From NCBI RefSeq assembly GCF_002192415.1, contig NZ_CP021780.1:1178001-1242000 (forward strand): DNA of 64,000 nucleotides, read 5' to 3'. The position numbers were made by a program, and so were the translations under genes. The notes under the pieces were generated by a model. The model worked only from the letters and a program-made list of their open reading frames with translations. It did no database searches and was not told the origin of the DNA. The DNA comes from Paenibacillus donghaensis. Its GTDB lineage: Bacteria > Bacillota > Bacilli > Paenibacillales > Paenibacillaceae. Positions 52,884 to 62,861 of this stretch are shown piece after piece. Position 1 is the first letter of the stretch, and every line of letters begins with the position of its first letter.

Positions 52884-53351
52884 AAATTTGTTCAGAGGTG
52901 GTATGGCCGCGCTACATATGCTGGTAATATTGTTCTTTGGTTTAAAAGTGATTGTTTGGGAGTTTTCGGGAAATTGGTGGGGTAGTGATTGTCGTCGTTG
53001 TGGCGTACATCAGGTTATAATAATCCTAAAGACGAATCCCAGGCTTTAACATTCTTAACGAAAGCCCCATTGTTCCTTAGCATTGCTCCGCAGTTATTCG
53101 TCTGGTGCTTACACTGTATTCTTGATCGAAAATTCAGAACTTCCAGATCTTTAGAAAGTAGGCATAGTGCCAGTTCTCATGTCTTGTAAAGGGGTGGATC
53201 ATATGTTTCTTTTTATGAATGATAAAAATTTCGATCTCATTGTCCCAGGATAATAAAGTATTAGACTGGATGTCTTGATCTGGCGCCGATTATCCTTGTT
53301 AGAGAACGTCAGCTTCATAAGAATAAGTGTTAGACTGGCTTGAAATAAAGA
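52884..53351. other. Non-coding stretch
   Basis: Low-complexity intergenic DNA without a frame that has both a ribosome binding site and recognisable content. AGTRTTAGACTGG occurs twice (53256 and 53327). Confidence 0.4.
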
Positions 53352-53400
53352 AACAGCGGTAGCTTAGGACTGAATAATTAAGTCCTAGACTACCGCTGTT
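53352..53400. terminator. Terminator
   Basis: AACAGCGGTAG and TTAGGACT pair with AGTCCTA and CTACCGCTGTT around GAATAATTA. Confidence 0.75.
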
Positions 53401-53580
53401 CTATTGAACTAACATTCCCAGATAGTTGAACGGCACTACTCATTTATTATTTTTATTTGAAATAGTTCTTGCATAAACCCTAAGTTTCATTCCTGTATTT
53501 TAAACATGCTAGAACCTCGTATTTAGTGGGGTTAGCAATATGCGTATAATCAGATCGTAAAATATTGACTTAACTGCACA

Positions 53581-54180
53581 TTAAAATCTTGCCGCTTGGA
53601 AGGCTGTGAATACTTGATTGCCCAACTCCGATTGGAATATTTGTCCTTCCCTATTTGCGTTAAATATGATTTCAACTCTATCTCCAGCACGTAGCCTGAG
53701 AATTGCGCTTATTTTTACAGAGAAAGCAGCAGTTGGAACAAAATTCTTTAAAGTCGTAGCTACCACGGCATTGTTTACTAGCACATTCATAGAAATAGAA
53801 GTTAGTTGGTTAGTAACAGCTGGGCCAAATACCACACTGGAATCAATAGCATAAATACCAGTTTGTTTTGGAACAAACGTACTTAAACTTGGACTATATT
53901 CATTATTTAAATCAAATTGTTTGTTCGGAAATTGAACTTTAGTTCTAGAGAACGGAAATATTGATTGATTGTTACTAGCTAAAGCTCTAAAGGCTGACCC
54001 AGTAACTAAGGCCGAAACCGTTTTTTTAGAAGTTTTTATAGAAGTTATTTTGTTTACGCTATTCCTACTAGCTAAAGCACTAAAGGCTGACCCAGTAAAT
54101 AAGGCTGAAACCATTTTAGTTTTTTTAGAAGTTATTTTGTTTACACTGTTCCTAGTAACCAATTTTTCCTTTTTATTCAT
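53581..54180 (-). CDS. BclA/C1q-like spore surface protein with duplicated N-terminus
   Basis: 199 residues. Two copies of an approximately 30-residue segment (RNSVNKITS, then VSALFTGSAFSALAS or VSALVTGSAFRALAS) precede a C-terminal beta-jelly-roll (FDLNNEYSPSLSTFVPKQTG, RLRAGDRVEIIFNANREG). This jelly roll is like the C1q/TNF-type trimer domain of BclA-type exosporium proteins. No collagen repeat. Start ATG 54180 is preferred over 54189. The duplicated part may be a surface-targeting sequence. Confidence 0.65.
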   Translation of the reverse strand: MNKKEKLVTRNSVNKITSKKTKMVSALFTGSAFSALASRNSVNKITSIKTSKKTVSALVTGSAFRALASNNQSIFPFSRTKVQFPNKQFDLNNEYSPSLSTFVPKQTGIYAIDSSVVFGPAVTNQLTSISMNVLVNNAVVATTLKNFVPTAAFSVKISAILRLRAGDRVEIIFNANREGQIFQSELGNQVFTAFQAARF

Positions 54181-54426
54181 AATAACCACTCGCTTTCATA
54201 AATTTATACCCTACGATATATACTATGAGTCTATGAAAAAATAGAAACAGACAAGAGTGGATTGTGAATAAATATTTCTTGTTTTACCTATATGTCGTAA
54301 ATTTATTTTGCTGGGAAGTAACTGTTTGTTTTGTGCATCTTTACAAAAGAATTAACTGCAATGTACAAAAGAAGGGCAAAAGTTTTTAAGGATGGTTCAT
54401 TGATGAAATCTGCCCGTTCGTATTAT

Positions 54427-54460
54427 GAGGTCAGCCAGTTTTTACTGGTTGACCTCTTTT
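54427..54460. terminator. Terminator
   Basis: GAGGTCA and CCAG pair with CTGG and TGACCTC, then TTTT. Confidence 0.75.
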
Positions 54461-54669
54461 ATCTTTAAGAGGTTTAGTAGGGGTAGTCGGGGTAGAACGT
54501 CTCTGCCCGTGGGGCTTTGCCGCCGTGCGCTAAACTGTTCACCCCCTACTTGTTGAAACATGTTTGAGGCTGGTTGAGACATCGATCTCGAATAACAAGC
54601 GAAGCTATGACACTGCAAGGTGGGATTAGGGCTGCCGGCAAATCTTATGAAGCGAAGGTGATCCTAACG

Positions 54670-55432
54670 ATGAATCCAGTAGTTGAGCTGGACATTGCCA
54701 AAGGGGAAAGTCAGGGCCAAGCGTTCCTAGACAAGGCCAACCTTACGGTAAGAGTTTTACCGTCATTATACTCGTGAAGGCCTTGAGGCCTTTCATGCGT
54801 TCTTAAAGTTCCTTGAGGAGGAAACAGATCAACAACCCATGATCATCTTGGAATCAACGGGTCATTACCATCTGCCGGTTACTCGTTTCTTAGAAGATCA
54901 TAATTACCTGTTCGTCGTAGTTAATCCGATGCTATCTTATCAAGCCAAGAAAGCATCAAGCTAGCGCAAGGTCAAGACCGATGCCGTCGCCCCCTATTCC
55001 CTTTGTGAACAGTTCTACAAAGAGGACTTTGAACAGTACAAAACAAGAGGTGTTCAGCTGCTTAATTTGGGCTACTTAACAAGGCAGCACGACGCAATAA
55101 CGGGTCTCTACATTAAAATCAAACTTCAATTTCAAGCTGTTTTAGATCAGGTTTTTCCGGAGTATAAGGGTATGTTCGGGGATTTGCATTCCTCAGTATC
55201 GCTAAATACGTTGTTGGCATTTCCGACCTCTGATGCCGTTCTGAAAGCAGGGAAAACGAAGGTTGCGGAGAAGATTGCGTGCTTATGTATGCGACGATCC
55301 GAGAGCTGGGCAAGGTCAAAAGCAGAAGCTTTACTGGCTGCAGCGGAACGGAATCCATTTCGAAAGGCGCCTTTCCACAGCCATCTTATGAGTCATGAAA
55401 TATATGTGAGCATATTAGCTGGTTTAGCTTAA
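54670..55432 (+). pseudogene. IS110 family transposase, degenerate
   Basis: Starts MNPVVELDIAKGESQGQAF (DEDD-type catalytic Asp), then in shifted frames ILESTGHYHLPVT, NPMLSYQAKKA and TDAVAPYSLCEQFYKED, and finally LNLGYLTRQHDAITGLYIKIKLQFQAVLDQVFPEY to the stop at 55432. Several frameshifts and a stop interrupt it, and the C-terminal Ser-containing part is shortened. Not functional. Confidence 0.8.
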
Positions 55433-55483
55433 CGCCTACAGCCAGTCTACAACTTTATTTTCTCAGTTTAATTGTAGTAACGT

Positions 55484-55532
55484 AAATAGAGGATGGTTAG
55501 TTCATTATATGAGCTAATCTCCTCTATTTTTT
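55484..55532. terminator. Terminator before the Tn554-type genes
   Basis: AAATAGAGGA and GTTAG pair with CTAAT and TCCTCTATTT, then TTTT. Confidence 0.75.
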
Positions 55533-55620
55533 GTTTAAAAGAAATATTAACTATGGCTTTAAAACCTAGTATAAATTATTTAATATATTGAGGATAAATG
55601 CTTTCGTTGGGAGTGACGCT

Positions 55621-56700
55621 GTGAGAGTACAAGAAGTAATTCTTAATGATAATAAAAAGAGATATTTGCTGTTGGATGAGGTAGGTGTTCCGGTTGTTCC
55701 TGTTATGAAGTATTTAAAGCACCTGGATCAGACAGGTAAAAGCAACAATACACTGAAGACTTATTGCTATGCATTAAAACAGTATTTCACTTATCTTGAA
55801 GAGCGGAAGATAGATTACAAAGAAGTAGGAGTTAAGGATCTTGCTGACTTTGTAGGGTGGTTGCGTAATCCGTTTGAAAGCGGAAAAGTTACTCCATTAC
55901 AACAGATTGAAGCGAAAAGAACGGAAAAATCAGTGAATCTAATAATCACAGTGGTAACAAGCCTATATGATTACTTTTTCCGTATTCAAGAGATCCAAAA
56001 CGATATGGTAGGTAAACTGGTAAGACAGGTATTTAGAGGTGATCATAGTAAATATAAGGGATTCCTACATCATGTCAATGAAGGAAAACCGACGAATAAG
56101 AACATTTTAAAGCTGAAAGAACCCAGAAGAAAACCTAGGGCTTTGCATAAGGACGAGGTCGAACAGATATACGAGTTCACAACGAACATTCGTGATCGAT
56201 TGTTGATTCAGCTGTTGTTTGAAACGGGACTACGTATCGGGGAAGCATTATCACTCTTCATGGAGGACTTCGTATTCGATCACAAGAATGGCCATCGAAT
56301 ACGTTTAACGGACCGCGGTGAATTGGAGAATGGAGCTAAACTCAAGACAGGTGAACGGGAATTGTATGTTTCGCAGGGACTTATGGATTTATACGAAGAC
56401 TACCTATACAACGTGATTGTTGATCTTGAAATCGATACGAATTTCGTATTTGTTAAACTGCGGGGAAACCGTGTTGGACAACCGATGAATGACCGTGATG
56501 TTCGCGCCTTATTTAAAGTACTGCGTAAGAAAACAGGGATGCACATTCACCCTCACTTGCTGCGGCATACGCATGCAACAATATACTACCGTCAAACGAA
56601 AGACATCAAGCAAGTGCAAGAACGATTAGGGCACGCAAATATTCAAACAACTATGAACATGTATGTCCATCCATCGGAAGAAGATATACGTGAGAATTAG
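55621..56700 (+). CDS. tnpA: Tn554-type tyrosine recombinase TnpA
   Basis: 359 residues, close to the 361 of Tn554 TnpA. Catalytic residues are in ETGLRIGEALSLF (Arg), HPHLLRHTHATIYY (His-x-x-Arg) and HANIQTTMNMYVHP (Tyr). GGGAGTG lies 7 bases upstream of GTG 55621. First gene of a tnpA-tnpB-tnpC set. Confidence 0.93.
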   Translation: MRVQEVILNDNKKRYLLLDEVGVPVVPVMKYLKHLDQTGKSNNTLKTYCYALKQYFTYLEERKIDYKEVGVKDLADFVGWLRNPFESGKVTPLQQIEAKRTEKSVNLIITVVTSLYDYFFRIQEIQNDMVGKLVRQVFRGDHSKYKGFLHHVNEGKPTNKNILKLKEPRRKPRALHKDEVEQIYEFTTNIRDRLLIQLLFETGLRIGEALSLFMEDFVFDHKNGHRIRLTDRGELENGAKLKTGERELYVSQGLMDLYEDYLYNVIVDLEIDTNFVFVKLRGNRVGQPMNDRDVRALFKVLRKKTGMHIHPHLLRHTHATIYYRQTKDIKQVQERLGHANIQTTMNMYVHPSEEDIREN

Positions 56701-56757
56701 GAGAAGCTCAACATGCATTTCAGCTTGGCAATAAACAATCAAAGGAGATAACTGACA

Positions 56758-58065
56758 GTGGTGTTACAGAATAAAAAACATATGAAAGCGGATAGGTTGA
56801 ATTATAATCGGCTTGAACAAGAGATCTCCAGCTATCAAGAGCGATTAGTTCATGATGACGGGTCCGTGTCGTTTCACAAAATAGAGAACCCCTATTTCAT
56901 GACTGAAAATACTTGGAGTGTAGATGTAATTGGTTCAATAGCTAACTTTCAGGATCAGCGAGACAAATATAATCGATCAAATAGAAATATTCGGTTCGAA
57001 TTTAATAACCCGTGGGTTAATCTTGAAATGAAGTATGTTGTGTTCTATAAGTTATTTAATGATGAATGGTCTTTTTCAAGCTTATTCGGAACTAATTTCA
57101 CAAACGTAAACCGGCTCACAAGATTTCTTAATGAAAAACACCCTCGACTAGAATCATTGTTAGATTTGAACATCGATAAGACGGACCAGGAGTGGTTGTT
57201 TTGGTTGGAGAATCAAAATATCCTTACACAAACTATAAGGAAACATGATGTGTACGGAGAGCAAATAATTAAATGTTCAATTACATACTTCTTAAGACAT
57301 ATGCATTTTACTTTATCTCAACTTATAGATACTCGCCAAGAATGGGAAAAGATCGTTACGATATCCGAGCTTTGTATGCTACGTATGGGATTAATTATAA
57401 TATGTCACAATCTCAACATTTTGTTGACTTCTCGAAAATAAAGAACCCCTCAATTCGGAGTAATGTTAAAGGATATTTAAAGCAACGTCATTTAAACAAA
57501 AACAATTTCTCTTGGTCTACTGCAATAGTTTATATGAATGTTATTCCTGGATTCTTAAACTTCATTTGCAACTTAGAGCCTTTATGGAATGACTTAAAGG
57601 GTCTTCAAAGAAGCCATATTTTAAAAAATATTGAATCGCTCCACCAAAGTGCAAAAAAGCTTACAAAACGTAATTCAAACCCTGAATCATACATTAAATA
57701 CAATCTATCTGCTGTAAGTAAGTTTAAATGCGATCGATAATCCCTACGGCTCCTGTCGGGCCCGTGTAAATGGTAATTGTCCATACGCGGAAGAACCCCC
57801 CTGTTTAACTTGTAACGGCGGCAGCCCTTGTAAAGACTTAGCTGTAGGTCTCTCTGAGATGGACGTACCTAAGTACGAAATTCATATTCAATCTACCTCA
57901 AAAATGATAGAAGTTGCCAAACAATACGGCCGCGACGAAATTGCGGAGAAAAACCAAAAGAACCTTGATCGTCTGACCAGCATCTATGAGACGATCAGGA
58001 AAGGCAACATCGTCTTTGGGCGAATGGAGCGTATCAAAGGAAAGAAAGGTGTAAAACATGTCTGA
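56758..58065 (+). pseudogene. tnpB: Tn554-type TnpB, frameshifted and internally deleted
   Basis: GTG 56758 opens an N-terminal part (LNYNRLEQEISSYQERLVHD...). The frame shifts near 57345, continues to about 57738, and then jumps at once to the C-terminal zinc-binding region (NPYGSCRARVNGNCPY, CLTCNGGSPCKDLAVGL), ending at 58065. Tn554 TnpB has about 630 residues; the central recombinase core is missing, so the transposon is probably immobile. Confidence 0.8.
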
Positions 58066-58438
58066 TTACGATCGCAGAGCGCATTTAAAGCAGGTTCATG
58101 AGGCTCGCAAAGCAAAGACCATACAAAGAGTGGATGAGTCGATTAGACGGCTTGTAAAAGCCAAAGAGGGCATCAATTTTAATAGTGTTGCAACTGATTC
58201 TAGCATAAGCAAAGCAACACTCTATAACAATTCTGAGATACGTGTGCGTATTGAATCGCTTCGTCAGCAGCAAGCTCAAGTGCCGACACCAAAACAAATC
58301 AAGCGAGAGATGGATGAAAACAACAAGGACGCCATCATTGCTTCACTAAAACGTAAGATGAAGAAGCTCAAAGATGAAAATAAAAAATTGAGAGAACAAC
58401 TTAAGTTTTCGTATGCAGAGGTCTATCAAAAGATTTGA
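58058..58438 (+). CDS. tnpC: Tn554-type TnpC (DUF6262)
   Basis: 126 residues, basic: AHLKQVHEARKAKTIQRVDE, then a helix-turn-helix-like SVATDSSISKATLYNN and a C-terminal coiled coil (KRKMKKLKDENKKLREQLKF). ATG 58058 overlaps the tnpB end. In Tn554, TnpC affects the frequency and orientation of transposition. Confidence 0.88.
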   Translation: MSDYDRRAHLKQVHEARKAKTIQRVDESIRRLVKAKEGINFNSVATDSSISKATLYNNSEIRVRIESLRQQQAQVPTPKQIKREMDENNKDAIIASLKRKMKKLKDENKKLREQLKFSYAEVYQKI

Positions 58439-58590
58439 GGGAATGTTTATTACCTTATTCAGCTAACGGGCAGTTTTGCGACAAAACACAGCATGCACAA
58501 CATAAAGCAAACACTAGCCCTCAACAGCACGGTCCTCTTAGGCCGCGTCTTTTGCATTTATTTTCTCCATAACGAACGACAAAATGAATT

Positions 58591-58633
58591 TTACCCGGGT
58601 AATATTGATTTTTTATTTTTACCCCGGTATAAT
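58591..58633 (+). promoter_or_regulatory. Promoter with paired TTACCCGGGTAA operators
   Basis: TTGATT (58605), 17-base spacer and TATAAT (58628). A perfect palindrome TTACCCGGGTAA (58591) lies upstream and a near copy TTACCCCGGTATAA (58619) overlaps the -10 box. Confidence 0.75.
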
Positions 58634-58661
58634 TGGTGAGGCAATCAGAGAGGAGGTCAGC

Positions 58662-59273
58662 ATGAGTAATGCCCTAACGCACTTTTACTGCACGGCATTT
58701 TTGGGTGTGGGAGTCGTCGCCAGTGGTTCGTTACAGCAAGTTGTTACTACTGTGAAGGATGCTCTGGATGACAGAGACCTCACACAGCTGCTTATATTTG
58801 ACGATTCCACAGGGAAGCCAATAGATGTTGATTTTCGTGGGAAGACAGATGATGTGCTCAAACGATTAGGAGAACAGTTAGGTGACCTACCCGGTACGGA
58901 AGTGAATCACCAGCCTATACGGCGGGTCGGTCGACCCAAGCTGGGGGTTGTATCCGGTGAGGTTACGTTATTGCCACGGCATTGGGAATGGCTCAAGAGT
59001 CAACCTGGAGGGGCGTCGGTAACATTACGAAAACTCATTGATGAGGCTCGCCGTGCTGGAGAAAAACAGAGCAATATCCGAGAGTCACAAGAAGCAACAT
59101 ATAACTTCATGACAGCTATGGCCGGGAACTTCCATCAATACGAAGAAGCTCTGCGGGCACTGTATGCTGGTGATTTGGATCGTTTTTACCACTTCATCGA
59201 TGACTGGGCACCTGATATCAGAAACCATGTCAAAAAATTATCCGCTAATGCATTCCCTGAAGGGAACTTATGA
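58662..59273 (+). CDS. DUF2239 family protein
   Basis: 203 residues. The N-terminal half FYCTAFLGVGVVASGSLQQVV and LLIFDDSTGKPIDVDFRG match DUF2239. The middle VGRPKLGVVSGEVTLLPRHWEWLKSQPGGAS and LRKLIDEAR is a DNA-binding-like region, so the protein may regulate its own promoter. GAGGAGG precedes ATG 58662. The genes downstream could be its target group. Confidence 0.8.
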   Translation: MSNALTHFYCTAFLGVGVVASGSLQQVVTTVKDALDDRDLTQLLIFDDSTGKPIDVDFRGKTDDVLKRLGEQLGDLPGTEVNHQPIRRVGRPKLGVVSGEVTLLPRHWEWLKSQPGGASVTLRKLIDEARRAGEKQSNIRESQEATYNFMTAMAGNFHQYEEALRALYAGDLDRFYHFIDDWAPDIRNHVKKLSANAFPEGNL

Positions 59274-59328
59274 ATGAGAGCATGTGGAGGCGTAAATATT
59301 TAAAAAAGGAACTACGAAAGGAGCCGCT

Positions 59329-59745
59329 ATGACAGAGTTTGAATCTATTCGTTACATCGAGGTTTATGCAACGAGGCATTGAGGGCAGCATCGTCATGTT
59401 GAACCTGCTGCGTTTTCGTGATGTTGCCGATTACATAGCCAATCCTGAACTAACACCGGAGGTCCCAATCAGCGGTGCCGAAGCTTTCAACCGCTACATT
59501 GAGCACACCCTCCCATTTCTCCGTGAAAGCGGAGGTGAAGTGCTGTTTCTTGGCGATGGCGGAGAGTTTCTTATCGGGCCCGAAGACGAAAGATGGGATC
59601 TTGTTATGCTGATCCGCCAGAGCAGCGCGCAGTCTTTCTTGCTTTTTCAAGTCATCAAGACTACCTGGCCAGTATCGGGCATCGGACTGCAGCGATCGAA
59701 GATTCACGCCTTCTGCCTATGACAGAATTTCCGATATCGAATTAA
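59329..59745 (+). pseudogene. DUF1330-like (dimeric alpha-beta barrel) protein, two frameshifts
   Basis: MTEFESIRYIEVYA begins after GAAAGGAG. A frameshift near 59370 leads to GSIVMLNLLRFRDVADY, SGAEAFNRYIEHTLPFLRESGGEVLF and GPEDERWDLVML. A second near 59640 leads to AFSSHQDYLASIGHRTAAIEDSRLLPM, the normal end of such proteins. Both breaks are explained by single-base changes. Confidence 0.75.
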
Positions 59746-59763
59746 TTGAAGGAGAAGATGATC

Positions 59764-60654
59764 ATGAACATCCTGAAAGTAAACGGCATCGATTTGGCCT
59801 ATGACAGTTTCGGTAACGAAAATGACGAGGCTATTATCCTAATCGCCGGGCTTGGAACCCAGATGATCCGATGGACGGTTTCGTTTTGTCGGATATTAGC
59901 AGCGCGGGGCTTTCGCGTGATTCGCTTTGACAATCGCGACGTAGGTTGCTCGACGCACTTTAGCCATTATCAGACGCTGGATTTTGACGAACTGGCGACT
60001 GCTCTCATGTCGGGACAGCGACCGGACATCCCTTACACTCTCGATGACATGTCCAACGACGCTATCGGACTGCTCGACGCCCTTTCAATTGACCGGGCAC
60101 ATTTCGTTGGCAGGTCAATGGGCGGAATGATCGCCCAGATTGCAGCCAGTGAGTACCCTGAACGGGTTTTATCACTCACTTCCATTATGTCCAGTTCCGG
60201 TAATCCCGCCCTTCCGCAATCTTTCCCGGAAGTCATGGCGATGATGACTACACCGGCGCCGAACCCATTTGAGGATGAAGCAGGATTTTTGACGCACAGT
60301 CTCGCTTTTGCCAAACGCATCGCTGGCACCGGCTATCCGTTTGAAGAGGACGCTTATCGGGCGCTCATTCTGGAGGAAGTCCAGCGAGCCTACGATCCAT
60401 GCAGTGTCGGACGACAAATTGCTGCGATCGCTGTCTCCGGTGACCGGCGTCCGCGGCTGGCGACCATAAAAGTACCAGCACTTGTCATTCATGGGGTGGA
60501 CGATCCCCTGTTCGTCCCAGCGTGTGGCGAGGACACGGCTTCTGCCATCCCGGGCGCCGAGCTAATGTTGGTTGACGGCATGGGACACGACCTGCCGCAC
60601 CAACTGTACAAAGTAACCGCTGATGGCATAGAGCGAACGGCTCGTCGCAATTGA
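59764..60654 (+). CDS. Alpha/beta hydrolase
   Basis: 296 residues. Nucleophile elbow GRSMGGM, catalytic acid in GVDDPLF and His in GMGHDLP; IIPhe-like oxyanion region IILIAGLGTQM and RFDNRDVGCS, as in the esterase/epoxide hydrolase-like group. GAAGGAG lies 9 bases upstream of ATG 59764; ATG 59758 is in frame but too close. Probably in one operon with DUF2239 and the DUF1330-like remnant. Substrate unknown. Confidence 0.9.
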   Translation: MNILKVNGIDLAYDSFGNENDEAIILIAGLGTQMIRWTVSFCRILAARGFRVIRFDNRDVGCSTHFSHYQTLDFDELATALMSGQRPDIPYTLDDMSNDAIGLLDALSIDRAHFVGRSMGGMIAQIAASEYPERVLSLTSIMSSSGNPALPQSFPEVMAMMTTPAPNPFEDEAGFLTHSLAFAKRIAGTGYPFEEDAYRALILEEVQRAYDPCSVGRQIAAIAVSGDRRPRLATIKVPALVIHGVDDPLFVPACGEDTASAIPGAELMLVDGMGHDLPHQLYKVTADGIERTARRN

Positions 60655-60854
60655 CACGCGCTTCCTGAATAGCAACCAGCCGGAGTCCCGCTGTGTCCAA
60701 TGGGCTGAGTAGGCTCAGGGGCGCAGCGCTAATCAATTTGCACCCTTGGCGCATACGGCCCAGGTGGAAGCGGCGGTGCTCTTGGAACGGTATCAATTAA
60801 CGGGGCTTCCTAACAAAGAATCCAAGTGAACGTATATGTGGAAACGATCGAATA

Positions 60855-60894
60855 AGCGCCGGTTTCATGATAACATCGTGAGCCGGCGCTTTTT
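60855..60894 (+). terminator. Terminator of the hydrolase operon
   Basis: AGCGCCGG and TCA pair with TGA and CCGGCGCT, then TTTT. Nothing recognisable is coded in 60655-60854. Confidence 0.8.
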
Positions 60895-60974
60895 CTGTGG
60901 GGATTTTTCCAAAACAGACGATGGTCAGATTCAGAAACGAATTATTCAAGTAACGGGAAACGATAGTTAAACAT

Positions 60975-61018
60975 AAAGGGTTTCACATATTATACATGAC
61001 TAATATGTGGAACCCTTT
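60975..61018. terminator. Hairpin terminator
   Basis: AAAGGGTTTCACATATTA pairs with TAATATGTGGAACCCTTT with one mismatch. Confidence 0.75.
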
Positions 61019-61093
61019 ATTATATCTGAGTTTCCTAAATTTAGGTCTTGATAAACTGAGCTAATACTTTATTTTCACTGAACACTCATTACT

Positions 61094-61393
61094 ATGCAAA
61101 CTACTACGTTTACCTTCATAAGTGTTGTAATTGCAGTTGCAGCCAAATTATTCGGCTTGGAAATGAGCCAGATCGGATTTATCCTCGCAGGCGTTCTTTG
61201 TGTAACTATTGTAATTTCTTTATGTGGTCTCATACAGAATTTCTATAAAGCTAGGCTTATTCCCTTTTGGATTGTTGATTTCTCGAGTAAGTACGTATGG
61301 GGAGCGATGGTCAGCGCTTTTATCATATTTGTGGTGCTATTTACGTTGTGGCTGTTTTTTAAATCACTTTCAATCGTTAATATTTTGCCATGA
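61094..61393 (+). CDS. Small membrane protein (99 aa)
   Basis: Three hydrophobic segments (TFISVVIAVAAKLF, FILAGVLCVTIVISLCGLI, MVSAFIIFVVLFTLWLFF). No ribosome binding site is obvious. Holin-like size and layout, but this is not established. Confidence 0.45.
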   Translation: MQTTTFTFISVVIAVAAKLFGLEMSQIGFILAGVLCVTIVISLCGLIQNFYKARLIPFWIVDFSSKYVWGAMVSAFIIFVVLFTLWLFFKSLSIVNILP

Positions 61394-61490
61394 GAACAAC
61401 AGCTATCTTTACTGGCGTCAAAATGGAACTTATGTTCCCGCTCTTCCGTATACAACCAATGACACCATAACATCAAGGGAGGACATTGAA

Positions 61491-62173
61491 ATGTTATATT
61501 TGGATAGTGTATCGAAGGAGCACAGAAAGTAATTGCTGATGAAACAGTAGATTTAGTTGTTGCCGATCCCCCGTATAATTTGAAATTCGGTGGAACGACT
61601 CAAACCAAAAATAAAAAACCTCGTTTTCATATTTTCCCCAATGATGACTTACCATTTCCTGATTATCGTAGATTTTGCCTTGCCTGGCTGAAACAAGCTT
61701 ATCGAATCCTAAAACCAGGTTGTCATGTGTACATTTTTATAGATTGGCGGACCTACCCGGATATGGCCCGTTGGCTTAAGATTACAGGCTTTACGATTAA
61801 GAATTGTATTGTCTGGGACAAAAGAAATATGGGCATGGGGTGGCAGTACCGTTACCAGCATGAATTTATCATTATGGCGGTGAAAGGCAAGAAGAATGTC
61901 CGACGTATTAGCACAAGGAGTCAAACGGATGTGTGGTAGATTCCTCGCATTCCGGGGAATCAAACGATTCACCCTACGGAGAAGCCGATAGACATGATGA
62001 AACGCATCATTGAGAACAGTAGTGAGGAAGGGGAATATGTAGTTGATTTTTTTGCGGGTAGCGGAGTGGTTCCGGAAGCAGCGGAGATCTTAAATCGACG
62101 CTGGGATGCCTTCGAGGTGGACCCAGGGTGGTATGCGGTGTCTACTGAGCGAATGGAGGGCAAGTATACATAA
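61491..62173 (+). pseudogene. Phage-type DNA methyltransferase, interrupted
   Basis: AAGGGAGG precedes ATG 61491 (MLYLDSV). A frameshift near 61525 moves into EGAQKVIADETVDLVVADPPYNL with the catalytic DPPY motif. A TAG at 61937 then interrupts it, and the same frame continues IPGNQTIHPTEKPIDMMKRII and VVDFFAGSGVVPEAA (SAM-binding FxGxG) to 62173. The order of motifs (DPPY before FAGSG) fits the beta group. Two lesions make it inactive unless read through. Confidence 0.8.
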
Positions 62174-62560
62174 TAGATACTCTCTAACTTTTTGAGAACA
62201 TTTTTATCGATATCTTTTCCTTATTGATAAATTTGGCCGGAACATTTATCTTGCTTTTGGTTGGATATTTTCTGAAACAACGAATTTCCATGTGGAGTAA
62301 GTCTAACAAAACTTGATTAACAACCTTAGAATAACGGAAAGCATGTTCGCCGACTGTGGTTGGCCAAACATCATTATCAGCAACATTTTATCTGAAGGCA
62401 GAAGTAGAAGACTACAATTATGTTCATTAGGATTTGTAATAGTACTAAGGCGAGGTGATATATCTATTGCCTCGCTTTAGTATATACAGAGGGAAATTAT
62501 GTATGGACTGCCCCCAATAAACTAACACGGTCATATAGCTCATATTGTACGGGAGTGAGG
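62174..62560. other. Intergenic stretch
   Basis: An open frame at about 62200-62313 encodes one membrane helix (INLAGTFILLLVGYFLKQRI) but has no start codon. A weak hairpin GCGAGG...CCTCGC lies at 62452-62477. Confidence 0.35.
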
Positions 62561-62566
62561 ATATTC

Positions 62567-62716
62567 ATGAAGATGTTTCTTTTATTTCTTGTTTTACTTT
62601 TTTTGCATCAGTTAATTGATTATATTGATAAAAAGAAAAAGATTCGATTTAAACCCCTATGGGTGGGTGGGGCTACGTTCTTTACTTTATTGATTTATTT
62701 TAATTTTTTTGATTAA
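62567..62716 (+). CDS. Small membrane protein (49 aa)
   Basis: GGGAGTGAGG precedes ATG 62567. Two hydrophobic helices around the basic loop DYIDKKKKIRFKP. Unknown function; terminator follows. Confidence 0.5.
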   Translation: MKMFLLFLVLLFLHQLIDYIDKKKKIRFKPLWVGGATFFTLLIYFNFFD

Positions 62717-62728
62717 TTCTCATTATAT

Positions 62729-62781
62729 GCCAAAAGAGAAATCTTCCCTTAATTGTATTTAAGGAAGATTTCTCTTTTGGC
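62729..62781. terminator. Long hairpin terminator
   Basis: GCCAAAAGAGAAATCTTCC pairs perfectly with GGAAGATTTCTCTTTTGGC. Confidence 0.85.
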
Positions 62782-62861
62782 TATATAGTCCTGCTTAGTA
62801 TTGCATGTGCATTTAGTAAAGGGGGAAATAACCAAAAGGAGAGGGAGTAACGAAGGGAAGG

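Noticed and set aside
54574..54777. 67-codon frame before the IS110 remnant
   Set aside because: Joins intergenic DNA to the decayed transposase; only the part from 54670 is recognisable.
58584..58661. Upstream extension of the DUF2239 protein
   Set aside because: The extension covers the promoter and operators; ATG 58662 has the strong ribosome binding site.
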